Assembly (NCBI GenBank): GCA_949987565.1
Contig: OX465105.1
Coordinates: 24,861,632-24,925,631, forward strand
Direction: 5' to 3'
DNA from: Luidia sarsii
Lineage: Eukaryota > Echinodermata > Asteroidea > Paxillosida > Luidiidae
DNA: 64,000 nt
Below the pieces are notes generated by a model. It ran no database searches. It was not told the origin of the DNA and was given only the letters and a program-made list of their open reading frames with translations. The translations under genes were made by a program, and so were the position numbers. Positions 38,301 to 48,105 of this stretch are shown piece by piece; the first letter of the stretch is position 1, and each line of letters begins with the position of its first letter.

Positions 38301-41300
38301 CACTGTGCAAGACGACAAAGCGAACAAATCTTGAACGAGGCAGGAGCTTTCATACGTGTATACATGTACTATGATGTAGCTACATGTACATTTGTACAGC
38401 GACCAGTAATTCATCAGGTGCACTCAAATTCGGAGCATATGTTTGTCTCGCTGTTTGAGTGGGGTGACATTCTCATTTCAGGTCACTTTGTCCATTTCAG
38501 TTCAGTGACCGTCGGCGGTCGGCCCACCCTTGTTATTGCTCCCAGTGCATTCTGAACTGCCGGGCGCCAAGTGCTGTTGATAATGCAGCCAGGCAGGGGC
38601 CCACACTCGCACATTGTGCAGTATGCCACCGACGCACTAAACTCTGTGTGTAGTGGACTAGTATACATGTACAAATGTATGTGCGGGCACTGACAGGACA
38701 GACAATGCAAGCACATACATGACCAAGTACATTGTACATGTACATGTCAATGTAGACACACTGGTGAGCCAACACATTCAGATGCATGCATAAACAGACA
38801 GAGGAAATGCAGAACCCTAGTCTAGTACATGTACATGTAATGGCAGTACATGTAACGTACACGTACAGTAGTACATTACTCAAAACAGGAACAGAAGATA
38901 TCTGTACATGTACATGTACCTATATTATATACAATACATACATGCATGTACATCATCATGCATGCATTATTGTACACATTTTGTACAGCTCTCATCAATT
39001 TGGAGGGCCTGACGTTGTGAATTTTCTATTCTTTCTCAGAATCTGCCTAAGTTGACAAAGGTCCAGCTACGATCGTAACATCAAATCTATGAGATTTGCA
39101 TTTTGATCAATTTCGTCCGTGAGCAGTTTGCATGTTTTTTCTCTATTACATGAACCAGTCATAGACGCTGACGCCTACGTGTACCGGTATCTGAACCAGG
39201 CATAGTTCATACAAAACTTGTACCGGTATTTATTGTTAATTCATCATAATATATCACTAATAATATACATTGTACTCTTGCATGTACACACTGTACATGT
39301 ACAGTACTGTACATTGTATACATGTACAGTGTACATGTACGTGTAGTTTCAGTTTCTGTGAACATACATGTACACTGTATATTGATTATTGAACATGTGG
39401 ATCTAAGTTCTAACAAGTTGTATTTGTGTACATGATATGTACTGTATGTAAAGTACAGAATGTGTTGAATGTGTACAAAAGAATTTGAATTATTTTCTGA
39501 TCAAAATTTAATCATTGTATACGGGTACATTGTACATGTACAATACTGTATCGGTACAAGTACAAGTGTACAGGTACAGTGTACATGTACATGTACAGTA
39601 CATCTACATGTACTGTAGTAACAGTACGCATTTCTGATGCCTGTACAAGTACATACCGGTATATCTTTCTGCTCATGTGTTTGAGCACTTGAAAAAAATT
39701 TGTCACAAAACCATCTGATAATTTATGAATTAGCCTACGTTACATGTACGTGTAGTCGTGTACATGTACACATGTATGTTGTACACGTACACATGGTGTA
39801 CATGTACATGTACATGTACCGGTAGCTTACATGTACTGTACATACATCGAAAGAATTGGAATATTATCACTACTGAGGACATGGATATTAACATTTTGGA
39901 ATTAGACCTTCCATTAGAAAGGTCACAATATTTCTAGAAAATTTGACAGCTGGGAAATACAATAGGCCTACATGGAGATCTGCACCATCAGTACCAGCAC
40001 ATTTGAGTGCAATCATCAACGTATCTTAATCTTGTACTGGTAGTCTAGTACACATGTTAGCCGTCTACGTTTTGTCTTATCGATAGGAAGTCAAGGCTGT
40101 GTGATCAAAAATTCATCAAACACTGGCACTTAAGACCAGATATTTCCGTAAACATGTACAAGACATGTACAAGACATGTACATGTACAGTTGTACACACA
40201 TACATGTACCGGTACATGTACATGTACTTGCAAACATGTGTACATGTACATGTACCGCCGATGTGATTAGTGATATTACCTTACATGTAGATCAATATTG
40301 AAAACAAATCAAGGGAGTCATCCATGTACATGTACATGTGCGTGTTCTTGGAAGTAAGTGAGTTACGAACCGTTACATCACAATTTTATTTAAGGTAGCG
40401 TCGACTTACCGTCAAGGCCACTGCATAAATGTCAAAGCTGCCCAGGAAGAAATTAATTACAAAAACAGTCAATGGCTCTCGTTTTTGAGTCTGCGAATAA
40501 TCATCGTGCACAGGTTATTGGCAAACTTGTTCGATTTGGGCTCAGAAATTGAGCATTATCGGCTGCTAATTCTTGATCAAGGGCAAACACCGACAGACAA
40601 CAGCTGCAGTGGGGAAGGACAGAGGCAAACCCACACATGGGTGTACATGTACTTGTACTCCAATAGCTGTAGCCCTACACTTGATAAGGGAAACAACTTG
40701 AGGTTTACACTACAGGTACAGTATGTTGTACAGTAAGAGGAAGTGGAACCACTATTACTGTACACTGTACAGTACGTGTACATGTAAACTGGTCAGAAAA
40801 GCATCGTGTGAAATACGAGTATGAATGAGCACAATAATCACTTTTGGGAAATCTACCCAACTCTCAACATTGCCCCCTGAGTTTCCTGAAACATGGGAAT
40901 AAATAAAAGGGGGTCCAGTCCCCTAATTCATCTAAAATCCACACGCAATACAACACCATATCAAAAATTAGGAGGGCCTGACACTTTGATCCCAGCAGGA
41001 CCTTTCCCAAAGGCAGAATCAATACCAAACGTTCAGTCAAATTTTTTAGCATTTACACTGACACAAACAAATGACTATAATTATGAATTTATAATAACCC
41101 AACAATAATTTTTAGGGCCTTAAATAAATTACAATTCCGAGTATCAGTAGGAGCTTTCCCTAATTAGGCAGAATGCTAACCCAATTAACCATTTTGCCTT
41201 TGAGAAATGTGTGCAATGTATTTTACTAATTTACAATCCATTAACAGCAAAACAAGTCGCTTTTTTCTTCCAGAAATAATATTCAGGATAAATACATGCA

Positions 41301-44300
41301 GAATTGTCCATGCTGGAGTATACTGTAGCCTTCTTACTCAACTGCCAGAATCAGGGCTGGGTTTTTTTTCGCCCATAAATAAACACCAATAGAAGTAATC
41401 CGATTCCCAGCCATATTTTCATTGTGTTCCCCGTCTCCACGCGATAACTCGTCAAAGATATATCATGCACAATCCACTTCTGGGTCTGTATCCCTGCGGT
41501 ACATGTACACAGTGGTGGCCTACCGTACTGACAGACCTCTCAGACTGACAGAACCGTCCTGCCTGAATGCAATTCTGCAACTGGATGCAATAAGACAAGG
41601 ACCGCCGTGATGGACTTGCTGACGTCATTCGGGCAGCATTTTGCGAGTGATCAAGACGACTGAGACACAGTCACTTTTTGAGTTGAATTTGAAGCGACAA
41701 GGGCATAAAGCCCTGTCCGGCGTCCGCACTTTGACCCAGCCTATTTCAAGAAAAGTTGCGTAAGTCATGCAACGTACAAATGTTGCATACATCTTGCACC
41801 TCAATGGCACTTTTCTGCAGTATTTAGCAAGGCAGCAAAATGTTGCGTAGCAACATTTGAAGTTTCGTGCTGCTGGACTTTTTGGGGGGAAACTAAACCA
41901 AGCAAACGGAAGTTTTCCTCCCAGGTAACTTACATGTACCACTACCAGGCTCAAATGGGTAATTTAACCGACTGACTTTGGCCAGGTTAAATTGACCAGG
42001 TCAGTTTATCTGAATTTAGATAGTGAACTCTCCTCAAACAAGGTGCATTTATATTTGAACCTTTGTGTAGAATCTATACACGTACAGTTTGTACATGTAC
42101 AGTAGATGCACTCTGTAAAGTGCAGGTACTACTAGTCTACAGTACAATACCGTTTGAATATGTATACGTGTAATACATGTACGTAAAAGTACATGTACAC
42201 AAGAGTACTGTACCACTACATGTCGTGGTACCTCGGCATATGTGTACAAGTACATGAGCAAATATCACCGGCACATAATAATACCAGCTACTGATATAAT
42301 ACTGATATAATACAAGCTACTGTTCTTGTTTGAATGGGTTGCACGAGCGTCCACGTGAGCCCTCCACCCACAATGCTTCTGCCCCCGCCGACTGCACCTA
42401 GCAAAAAGGCCGTGCCATGCTTGCCTGCAGATTGACGCCGCCGAGTGTAATTAATCCTCCCCCCCCCATTCAAATCGTGCAGCGGTCTGCGGCATTGACG
42501 GATGTTAGCTGCATGTAGGACAAACGCATGCCGTAGCCATGACTCATTCCACGTTGTCACATGGCGGGGACAACATATGTTATGGATCAGGGATAAACAA
42601 AATCTACATAGGGGTACTCATGTATGCCCTACCATCATGCTTATGAATGCCCGAGTTTTCATTTTGACATCAGGATTACACACTGTACAAGTCTAGGCCT
42701 ACAGGCTTAAACCAAGAACTCAAATTTTGGATAAAAAATGTACAAGTTCATAGGGCTAATCTCTTAGAAATCAATTGGATGAGATTGTTTTTTTTCTTGG
42801 CCAATCCTCTAATCAAATGCTTCCTCATAATCCCAAACATCTCAATCATTAACATACATGTACATGTATTTGTATGGTGTGCACTTTAGGAATAATTTCT
42901 GCAATAGACATCATGCCCTCTACTTAAAATTCCTAAAATTGCACTTTGGCCATTTTAGTCAGTAAGCAGTTTGCAACATTTTGTACATTAGAGTAACTTA
43001 GTAGTTACTAGTTAGTATCTTTTTAGGGGCTACATTACACTCTGTATTTGGGAAAGGGATTTGCATGAATGTCTGTGCAGATACGCAATTCAAATAACAC
43101 ATGTGCTGTACGTTTGTACTGTACACGTACATACATGTAGACTACATACTCATGTGGTATTTCCATGTACACTGTACAGTGGGCATACTGTACACTGTAC
43201 AGTAGGAATACTATACATGTACTTATGCAACGGATCTTCCTCCATGGTTATGCAATGACACATTATGTAGTCTGCCTTATGGAAAGGACCATACTGTACG
43301 TACTATAAGATAAAAACATCAGACATGTCAGACCCTCTACATTTTTGTAGATTTTTTTAGTACTACACAGTACACAGTGTCACTGTTGTCTGGACTAAGA
43401 AATTAGAAAATATCCAGAAAAAGAGCAGATTCGGTCATAGGGAGAAGATGCCATTTTGGAAAAGGCAAACCAAGTATACATGTAACTAATTAACAAATAA
43501 ATAAATATGTGTATCAGTATGCACATGGACCATCACACGGACAACTTTACACTTCTGTCACTGTGAATTCTGTGGTCCAAACTCCTTTTCATTCAGTTTC
43601 CCAATCAAAGTCAGGACGAATGGTAGTCAACAGTATTACGATCCGCTCTGTCTCAAAACCTCTGTTAAGTCTGGGGAATAAAACAGCTTCTTTCCCATAG
43701 CAACAGAAAACATACTGTATGTGGCCTTCAGATACCTACCCCGGTGTCTATATCAACAACACAGATACTTCAAATATTTGTATTTGTCCAGGACATGGCA
43801 TCTTCTGCAGCGTTGCCGGTCGTTCGGTTCATTTTTCTTTTGTCCCCGAGAAAGCAATGAACAAGGGTCACTTCTGCGACCTTCCCAGTTGAAATGGAAG
43901 CGCATACTACGGGCGGCCATTCAAAGGTGTAGCCGTTCTGTCTCTTGTGTACACTAAAATATTCACACCAAATGGCCAGTGTCAACATACAATATGCATA
44001 CGTGGTGCTCCTTTGGGAGTCAGGTCACTCTACTCCATTTTTGGCATTACTTTACACCGTGCATATTGAAAACAGGTACTGTGTGTATTAAGGCTGTTGT
44101 CGTGAGAAAAAATTCTTGTCGACATGTCGCGAGAATTTTATGCCGACTGTCGACATTGTCGCGACAGAGACTCGATTTAGTCAAATATCTGTAGTCACAA
44201 TGTTGGAATGTTTTTAGGTAATACACGAATGGGCCATGTCAAACCGCCATAGTTGTGAACTTGTGAAATTAGTTTTCATGGATAATCTTAATTTCAATAC

Positions 44301-46993
44301 AATTTCATATTTTAATGGCTTTCGTATTTAAGATTATACACAACAAAATAATTTTTGTGCCGATATTGGGTGTTATCGTCGTAATTTCCTAAAAAAATCA
44401 TAAAAAAGCGATTGCTCATTGTTTATTCATGACGTCATCGGTCGGTGATGCGTGCGTTATCACTGCAAGAAATAATGAATATTTATGAATTCGCTGCACA
44501 GCGGCTGCAGTGGTTTTCCTATTGGCTATGTACACATGTACATGGAAGTTGGAGAACCAGATAGTTTCGATGAAAAGAAAAGACGTCACCGTCCGCACCT
44601 AGCTAAAGGTAGCCGCGTATTGGGCACCCAAAAACCAGCCGCGTATTGGGCCCAAAAACGGAGGAGGCCGCGTTTTCAGCCATACATTCAGACAAACCTA
44701 GAACGTATGCGGCAAAGGAGGCCTTTTTCCGATGTACATAATGTACTTCCGGTCCGTTTTTCAACGAAATAAAATCCGCGGCCGCCGGGATTTGGGGCCC
44801 AAACATGCGGCTACTTTCAGCTAGGTACCGACCGCGACGCACGTGCTATCTCATTTCTCGATCCTTCCCTCGGACGTCCACGATCTTTCCCGATCTCTGC
44901 ATTGCACTGTGGGACACAGCACGTGTATTAAATGCATGCGATGCAGCAACGTATACCAGCTACTGTACTGCTGTCGACTGGCCATAGAAACGTGCGCTAT
45001 GCATTATATACTGTACATCGTAATGGCAAAATGCGTTCGGTGAACGATTTTCTTTGGTCGCGTCGCGATCCCTTCAAACTTCCAACATCCAACATATTTA
45101 GTAACTATTATTTTGCGGCATGGATAAGCAAAAATGAAATGCTCAGCACACAATTTTAGGATCTTTTGTTCCCTTTTTTATTCCCTTCTTTTCAGAGATT
45201 GGCCATTATGACTAGAGGTAGGCTAATGTATTTTATTGTTTTTGTCGCGACAACCGAAAAACCTTGTCGACATGTCGGAATATTTTCTTTGTCGCGACAA
45301 TGTCGACAAAAGCCTTGTCGACAACAGCCTTAGTGTGTATTAACAATGAACATGCTCAATAGATGCATGTGGATGCATGTTTTATGGACCTACATATGTG
45401 TAGAGTAGACTACATGTAAATTGAGACATGTAACTGTTGTTCCTACTTACTGAAATGTACACTGTACAGTATGTTAGGAACACATGTCAGACAGAGGAAG
45501 TTCTATCTTTACCAGACTTTGTACACAGAGTTGGATTATACAGTACTTTTGTTTTCAATGGTATCAGAGTGAACTAGGGAAAACAAGGAAATCAGCTGAT
45601 CCATGGAAAAGTAGGCATTGTAAACAAAACCAACAATTCCTACATATTCAACCCAGATTAAAATCAAATTGACTTAAATTGATCCCCAGACTGCTAGCTG
45701 TAGCCAGGTTCACAACAAATTGGTTGCATGAAAGCGGGGGCATGATCCCTGAAGATATATGGCAGTTACCTAATGTTCAAAAATGCTTCTGACTGGTGCC
45801 CTCACCACGGCAAAGACTAGTTGACTACATGTATGTATTTGGGAAGGCCACCATCTAAGGGCTGTATAGTTCAGATGGTGCGACCGCTGGTGCACAAAAC
45901 CAGATGTTCGGGTTCATGTACTCGTCCAGTGAACAATTTTCTTTACCACATTTCAACAGGGGTTCATCCTACTTGACGTGTAAGTAATCACTATGCAGAC
46001 TGCTCAAGTAGGATTCGAACCTGCCATTCCTGCTTTCTAGTGCTAATGTCTTCAACTCTGGACCACTGAACTCGTTGAGGTGGTGTGGTGGATTCAAATC
46101 TGTATACATACTACAAGCCTACTTGGCTAGTAAATTGAGTTTTTTGCTAGCCCGTAGCAAGTTTGACTAGCCCTGTAAAATTAATATTGAATTTAAAACA
46201 AGGTCATCAGGTCAAGTAAAACAAATTATTAGTTTCTCATCCCCATCTTCATCATTTTCTGCCACCACACCGCTGTCTACTTTTTACTGGTCCACCGGGC
46301 TAGCAGAGTGAGCCATTTTACTAGCCCGCGGCTGTTTTTACTAGACAATAACCGCCGGGCTAGTGCTAAGGTCGAGCCCTGATACAGGTAGCAAGGAGTA
46401 CTGCGCACCATTATAGCGTATGGCCCACAACATTGGAAGTCTGATTGCAATGGTCTCAAGGTCTGACGTTGCGAGAGATCAAAGGGGCCCCTTCTCAAAA
46501 CCCTGGGTCAGGCTCTGGCTTAGGCTGTCTCCATTCTCCAAGGGATACAGGCTGTGGCTGCACAGTTAAAGCCGCTGTGGCTTCTTGGCAGCCCGATCCA
46601 AAGCCTCAGCTATCACGCCGATACTTCCAAATGGCTTTAGCCATGTAAGCGCAAAGCCAGAGCATTTTTCCATGGCTCAGAAAAAGGGCCCAAAAGTGTG
46701 CGTCTTAATTAAGGCTGTTGTCAACATGGGTTTTGTCAAATTTTGATGGTAAAGCAAGTTTCACGACAACAGCCTTAGTGTGTCACGTTCTTCCATCAGT
46801 CAATTGACTGATTCAATGAGGGTTTTCCCTACGCGACGCAATAAGCACTATGTTCAGTGCTTTGCAAAACTGCACTGCTGAAAAAAACACACAAAAACAG
46901 GCAGCTCGGGTGGGATTTGAACCCGCGACTCCGGCTCGATTGACTGAATGGCGATACTCACAGTTCCTCTCTCTGTCGCTGTGACAACACCAT
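19864..46993 (-). CDS. PAFAH1B1: Platelet-activating factor acetylhydrolase IB subunit LIS1, complete coding sequence, 10 coding exons
   Basis: LIS1 binds dynein and NudE-type partners and also the PAF-acetylhydrolase catalytic dimer. It controls dynein force, nuclear migration and mitotic spindle work in the cytosol. Seen here: exons (descending) 46962-46993, 31869-31947, 31085-31369, 22818-22914, 22494-22668, 21767-21863, 21436-21567, 21152-21253, 20300-20456 and 19864-19937. All have GT-AG borders and compatible phases, and sum to 1230 nt (409 residues plus stop; human 410). Order: LisH (residues 1-37), coiled coil (about 45-85), then seven WD40 repeats with the dipeptide contexts VWDY, LWDF, MWEV, VWVV, IWDV, VWDY and VWDC. 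The start is the 32-nt mini-exon encoding [10 protein letters not shown], identical to the family N-terminus. The linker after the LisH is about two residues shorter than in human. Introns 1 (15.0 kb) and 3 (8.2 kb) hold most of the mobile DNA in the window. Confidence 0.97.
20300..20456 (-). CDS. PAFAH1B1: LIS1 exon (WD40 blades 6-7)
   Basis: Acceptor tttgacag/ACCGGT and donor CTCG/gtgagt. Encodes [39 protein letters not shown] and VTSL. Confidence 0.95.
20559..20760 (+). repeat. Direct duplication of ~110 bp in a LIS1 intron
   Basis: Two copies share catatataac, ggtcaacgtctattagaaat and gacgtcaggatactgtaatg with few changes. Confidence 0.85.
21152..21253 (-). CDS. PAFAH1B1: LIS1 exon (WD40 blade 5)
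   Basis: Acceptor cctcggcag/ACAAAG, preceded by a poly-C tract, and donor CTG/gtgaga; 34 codons containing [20 protein letters not shown]. Confidence 0.95.
21436..21567 (-). CDS. PAFAH1B1: LIS1 exon (WD40 blade 4)
   Basis: Acceptor gtttggcag/ACTGTA and donor GAG/gtaagc; 44 codons with [20 protein letters not shown] and [10 protein letters not shown], nearly identical to vertebrate LIS1. Confidence 0.96.
21767..21863 (-). CDS. PAFAH1B1: LIS1 exon (WD40 blade 3-4)
   Basis: Acceptor tcgtcacag/TTACTG and donor CAG/gtaatg. Encodes (G)[18 protein letters not shown] and LLASASNDQ. Confidence 0.95.
22060..22245 (+). repeat. tRNA-derived SINE, family 2
   Basis: Contains a B-box-like gcaggttcgaatcccgccc, with a 'ttgaccaccgagccgatcaaag' region shared with copies near 46050. 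Lies in the LIS1 intron between 21863 and 22494. Confidence 0.65.
22494..22668 (-). CDS. PAFAH1B1: LIS1 exon (WD40 blades 2-3)
   Basis: Acceptor tttgacag/CATCGT and donor CTGG/gtgagt. Encodes [13 protein letters not shown], the [11 protein letters not shown] segment and [16 protein letters not shown]. Confidence 0.96.
22818..22914 (-). CDS. PAFAH1B1: LIS1 exon (WD40 blade 1-2)
   Basis: Acceptor tctgctcag/GTTTGG after a T tract, and donor CTAG/gtatgc. Encodes [20 protein letters not shown] and [12 protein letters not shown]. Confidence 0.96.
23001..23146 (+). repeat. tRNA-derived SINE, family 1 (best copy)
   Basis: Box A-like tagctcagatgg and box B ggttcaagtccc at tRNA-like spacing, preceded by the family head (ggcaaagactagttgacta) and followed by aaagttttctttgccaattt. 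Pol III-type internal promoter. It is not a functional tRNA: the body does not close into a cloverleaf with a matching acceptor stem. Confidence 0.8.
23798..23822 (+). repeat. Left terminal repeat of the RAG1-like transposon
   Basis: Heptamer CACAGTG, then GTTTAA, then directly the block GACCCAGACATT. The flanking target base run makes CACTGTG abut CACAGTG. Confidence 0.92.
24946..25984 (+). CDS. RAG1-like transposase exon 1
   Basis: ATG in context ccacaATGg, after an in-frame non-coding leader. It encodes residues 1-346: a basic N-terminal part, the region [20 protein letters not shown] that precedes a [11 protein letters not shown] motif, and the first catalytic Asp (D299). Intron of 176 bp to exon 2. 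Confidence 0.88.
24946..30191 (+). CDS. RAG1-like/Transib transposase, interrupted by a hAT-type insertion
   Basis: Cuts and joins the ends of its element as a DDE transposase related to the RAG1 catalytic core. Exon 1 is 24946-25984 (donor TCGG/gtaggc) and exon 2 starts at 26161 (acceptor gtcaatag/TTTGG). Exon 2 is split by the insertion after 26692 and resumes at 29492, ending with TAG at 30189-30191. Without the insertion the frame is open for 756 residues. RAG1-equivalent positions: D299 in VKCKDGLDG (RAG1 D600), D414 in MVDGKM (D708), E676 in [14 protein letters not shown] (E962), CVLC (C727/C730), and HQVLAH (H937/H942). The segment [12 protein letters not shown] aligns with RAG1 VFEEAKPNSELC. 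A C-terminal knuckle C723-X2-C-X3-H-X4-C735 follows. There is no RING or RAG1 N-terminal region. Antisense to LIS1. Whether it is Transib proper or a RAG1L lineage needs a phylogeny. Confidence 0.92.
26161..26692 (+). CDS. RAG1-like transposase exon 2, part before the insertion
   Basis: Encodes the second catalytic Asp (D414) and the CVLC zinc pair, then [20 protein letters not shown], which aligns with the RAG1 PSIDALHCDIGNAAEF segment. Ends in the target duplication GTTAGAAC. Confidence 0.9.
26693..29483. mobile_element. Non-autonomous hAT-type transposon nested in the transposase
   Basis: 2791 bp bounded by TAAGCTTGGGCGGTTC and the complement of TAGGCTTGGGCGGTTC (15 of 16 match). It is flanked by the 8-bp duplication GTTAGAAC at 26685-26692 and 29484-29491. 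Subterminal ggttcc/ggaacc clusters (26701-26830, 29402-29475) resemble hAT transposase-binding repeats. The interior is mostly GC-rich minisatellite; no transposase is seen. The 8-bp duplication and end sequence suit hAT, although other 8-bp superfamilies are not formally excluded. Confidence 0.9.
27395..28640 (+). repeat. Four abutting GC-rich minisatellite arrays inside the hAT element
   Basis: Array 1 (to ~27630): ~37-bp units with ggaaccgggtatttggctcg. Array 2 (to ~28090): ~50-bp units with cggtacagcgttgtgtgggg. Array 3 (to ~28350): ~36-bp units with gggaccacgtgcgtctcggg, each carrying an E-box CACGTG. Array 4: ~35-bp units with cgggacggcgtggggctatg. Long frames through them are repeat artefacts. 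Confidence 0.92.
29492..30191 (+). CDS. RAG1-like transposase exon 2, part after the insertion
   Basis: Resumes in the same frame with [10 protein letters not shown]. Contains the HQVLAH zinc pair, catalytic E676, [16 protein letters not shown] (RAG1 VLKHHWLYTSKYLQKF) and the terminal [13 protein letters not shown] knuckle. Stop TAG at 30189. Confidence 0.9.
30659..30693 (-). repeat. Right terminal repeat of the RAG1-like transposon
   Basis: Read on the minus strand: CACAGTG, GTTTAA, then ten extra bases AACTGTATGT, then GACCCAGACATT. Confidence 0.92.
30800..31079. mobile_element. MITE (CAGGGATG ends) at the LIS1 exon 4 splice donor
   Basis: About 280 bp with CAGGGATG at the left and CACCCTG at the right, flanked by GCTCACC at 30793-30799 and 31079-31085 (6-7 bp duplication). 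An inverted relative lies at 61482-61729; both share tgagcagtttgagatacctg and the 'gagcgctta..cgaccgagag' units. Superfamily uncertain. Confidence 0.8.
31085..31369 (-). CDS. PAFAH1B1: LIS1 exon (coiled coil and WD40 blade 1)
   Basis: Acceptor ctcggctcag/GCGGGC and donor AAAG/gtgagc; 95 codons, with [36 protein letters not shown] and SSSEDATIK. Confidence 0.97.
31869..31947 (-). CDS. PAFAH1B1: LIS1 exon (LisH motif)
   Basis: Acceptor ttatcacag/GAATAA and donor CATG/gtgaga (the exon ends with ATG). Encodes (L)[20 protein letters not shown] and KKEADM. Read-through beyond the donor is non-conserved. Confidence 0.95.
32238..33060 (+). repeat. GA/CT microsatellite with a duplicated ~300-bp block
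   Basis: Pure (ga)n of about 90 bp, then imperfect gagaga/gaaaga units. The block ending gcgaaaggcgagggaccgag occurs twice (about 32720-32760 and 33033-33080). On the LIS1 strand this is a long pyrimidine tract about 290 bp before the LisH exon. Confidence 0.95.
36903..37012. repeat. Fold-back copy of the GAAACGTC motif
   Basis: Inverted ends aaaaatatcaaaaattagga and the complement near 37005, with a degenerate motif (gatcaaaacgttggg). The left side has tttcgatcctagcaggacct. Confidence 0.85.
37248..37346. repeat. Near-perfect palindrome of the GAAACGTC motif
   Basis: Arms of about 45 bp around tttctctgcctttgagaaa, flanked on both sides by aaaattta/taaatttt. One arm has a single change (cctaaca). 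Followed by the common gatttgcattttggtaa flank. Confidence 0.9.
37470..37920 (+). mobile_element. Penelope-like retroelement 3' fragment
   Basis: Encodes the tail [20 protein letters not shown] followed by a stop at 37612. This resembles the typical end of the GIY-YIG endonuclease domain of Penelope-like elements (R..E..WI..L.T..P.GLN). A pyrimidine-rich 3' UTR then leads to the tcctgctaggatcgaaacg block and gcattttggtaattttag. 5' truncated, as is common for this class. Confidence 0.78.
44089..45332. mobile_element. hAT-like non-autonomous element (1244 bp) in LIS1 intron 1
   Basis: Ends TAAGGCTGTTGTCG and its complement, with an 8-bp duplication GTGTGTAT at 44081-44088 and 45333-45340. Subterminal tgtcgcgacaatgtcgaca palindromes at both sides. 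No transposase frame. A short relative with the same ends lies at about 46709-46788. Confidence 0.85.
45482..45680. repeat. ~200-bp dispersed repeat, copy 2
   Basis: Near-identical to 1153-1350; see that entry. Confidence 0.8.
45790..45960 (+). repeat. tRNA-derived SINE, family 1
   Basis: Family head (ggcaaagactagttgacta), then gggctgtatagttcagatgg, and the tttctttacc tail. Box B is degenerate (gttcgggttcatgtac). Confidence 0.7.
46815..46945 (-). repeat. tRNA-derived SINE, family 2, beside the LIS1 start exon
   Basis: Minus strand contains gagtcgcgggttcaaatccc and the ctgctgaaaaaa-type block seen at 1-125. It begins about 17 bp into the intron after the ATG exon donor. Confidence 0.65.
46962..46993 (-). 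CDS. PAFAH1B1: LIS1 start mini-exon
   Basis: 32 coding bases: ATG at 46993-46991 encoding [10 protein letters not shown] and two bases of Leu, then donor CT/gtgagt. The next exon begins with G AAT AAG, giving the family sequence E-L-N-K. The N-terminus is the same as vertebrate LIS1 ([11 protein letters not shown]) but for one Asp/Glu change. The upstream UTR acceptor cannot be fixed; a CAG repeat (47040-47090) lies just before. Confidence 0.95.
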
Positions 46994-47344
46994 GATGATG
47001 TCATGGAATGTGCTATCAGTCCGCTTCAGTAAATGCTGGCGGCGGCTTCTGCTGCTGCTGCTCCTGCTGCTGCTGCTGCTGCTGCTTCTGGCCTAGTATA
47101 TTCCCGGGGTGGCGTAGTTGGGGCAAGAGAAAAACGTCTGAGCCCAAGCTTATGAGGAGTTCTCTCGGCTCGGACGTGGCTAACGTGAGTTAGCGAGTAA
47201 CTATCACAGTTCATCGACCGGTGCGTTAGGCAAAGGAAGCGTCCATCAACTTATCATGATCACAAAACGTGGATACCTGGAGCAGAGGGGGAAAAAATCA
47301 TTTCGAGAATGAACAATATTTTTTGGTCAAATAAATTAGTGAGG

Positions 47345-47500
47345 AAAAGGCAAAGAAAACTTTGACTGGACAGGGGACCTGAATGCTGGGTTTTGCGTAC
47401 CAGCGCTCTTACCATCAGAGCAATCCAGCCCTTAGATGGTGGCCTTCCCAAATAGTCAACAAAGTCTATGCATCGATGGGGGTGCCAGCCAGAACTCAGA
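47345..47500 (-). repeat. tRNA-derived SINE, family 1
   Basis: Carries the family tail (ggcaaagaaaactttgactgg), a degenerate box B, and the tagatggtggccttcccaaa head. Confidence 0.75.
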
Positions 47501-48105
47501 GTCAGAAGCAATACTTACTTGTGATTATTTAGCCTGCAGACAAAATGCTCTCAGGCACAAGCTAAATGAAAAACCAGGTACGAACGAGACCATGCATATT
47601 TAATGGCTTATTATTCAATATTAAATTGCATACTGCGCACGTACATGTTCATGTACTTCTCCTTTGATATGCACACTGACACTGCATGGGTATTAATTAA
47701 TACCACAAATTGGTATGTGTGAAAATGTGGATGTATGAAAATGTGGATGTGTGAAAATGTCCACCATTGTTGTGTGTGTTATGGAAAACATAACACACAC
47801 AACATGTAACAACCCACAAATAAAAGACTGTACTGCACTTATAACAGGGTGTCAGCAGGCAGACTGTAAGTTGTAACTGAGAAGACTTTTGAAATGCAAC
47901 ACGGGGGAACAGAAGTGGCAGAAATTGTGCCTTGAAGCAGAAGCTTAGAAAATCGACACTGTCTGCCAAACAATTGGTCTTACCATTACAGTGTTTCCCC
48001 AAATCATGATTTTGTAATGCATGTGTCAACCGGAGATGCTCTTCACAAGGCTTCACTATTCCTGCGTACATGTACAATGTACACGCTACACATACTCATT
48101 ACAAA

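Larger units (their letters stand above)
33180..43900. repeat. TGTACA/ACATGT-saturated region in LIS1 intron 1
   Basis: Hundreds of tgtaca, acatgt, gtacatgtac and accggt hexamer palindromes, densest at 34660-35070, 36735-36910, 38820-38960, 39280-39860 and 40150-40350. No gene recognised within; reading frames there consist of Val/His/Tyr/Met/Cys/Thr codons from the repeat. Confidence 0.85.

Noticed and set aside
40400..40450. Possible minus-strand exon ([10 protein letters not shown] before a gtaagt donor)
   Set aside because: Isolated donor-like site with no acceptor, no homology and no partner exons in LIS1 intron 1.
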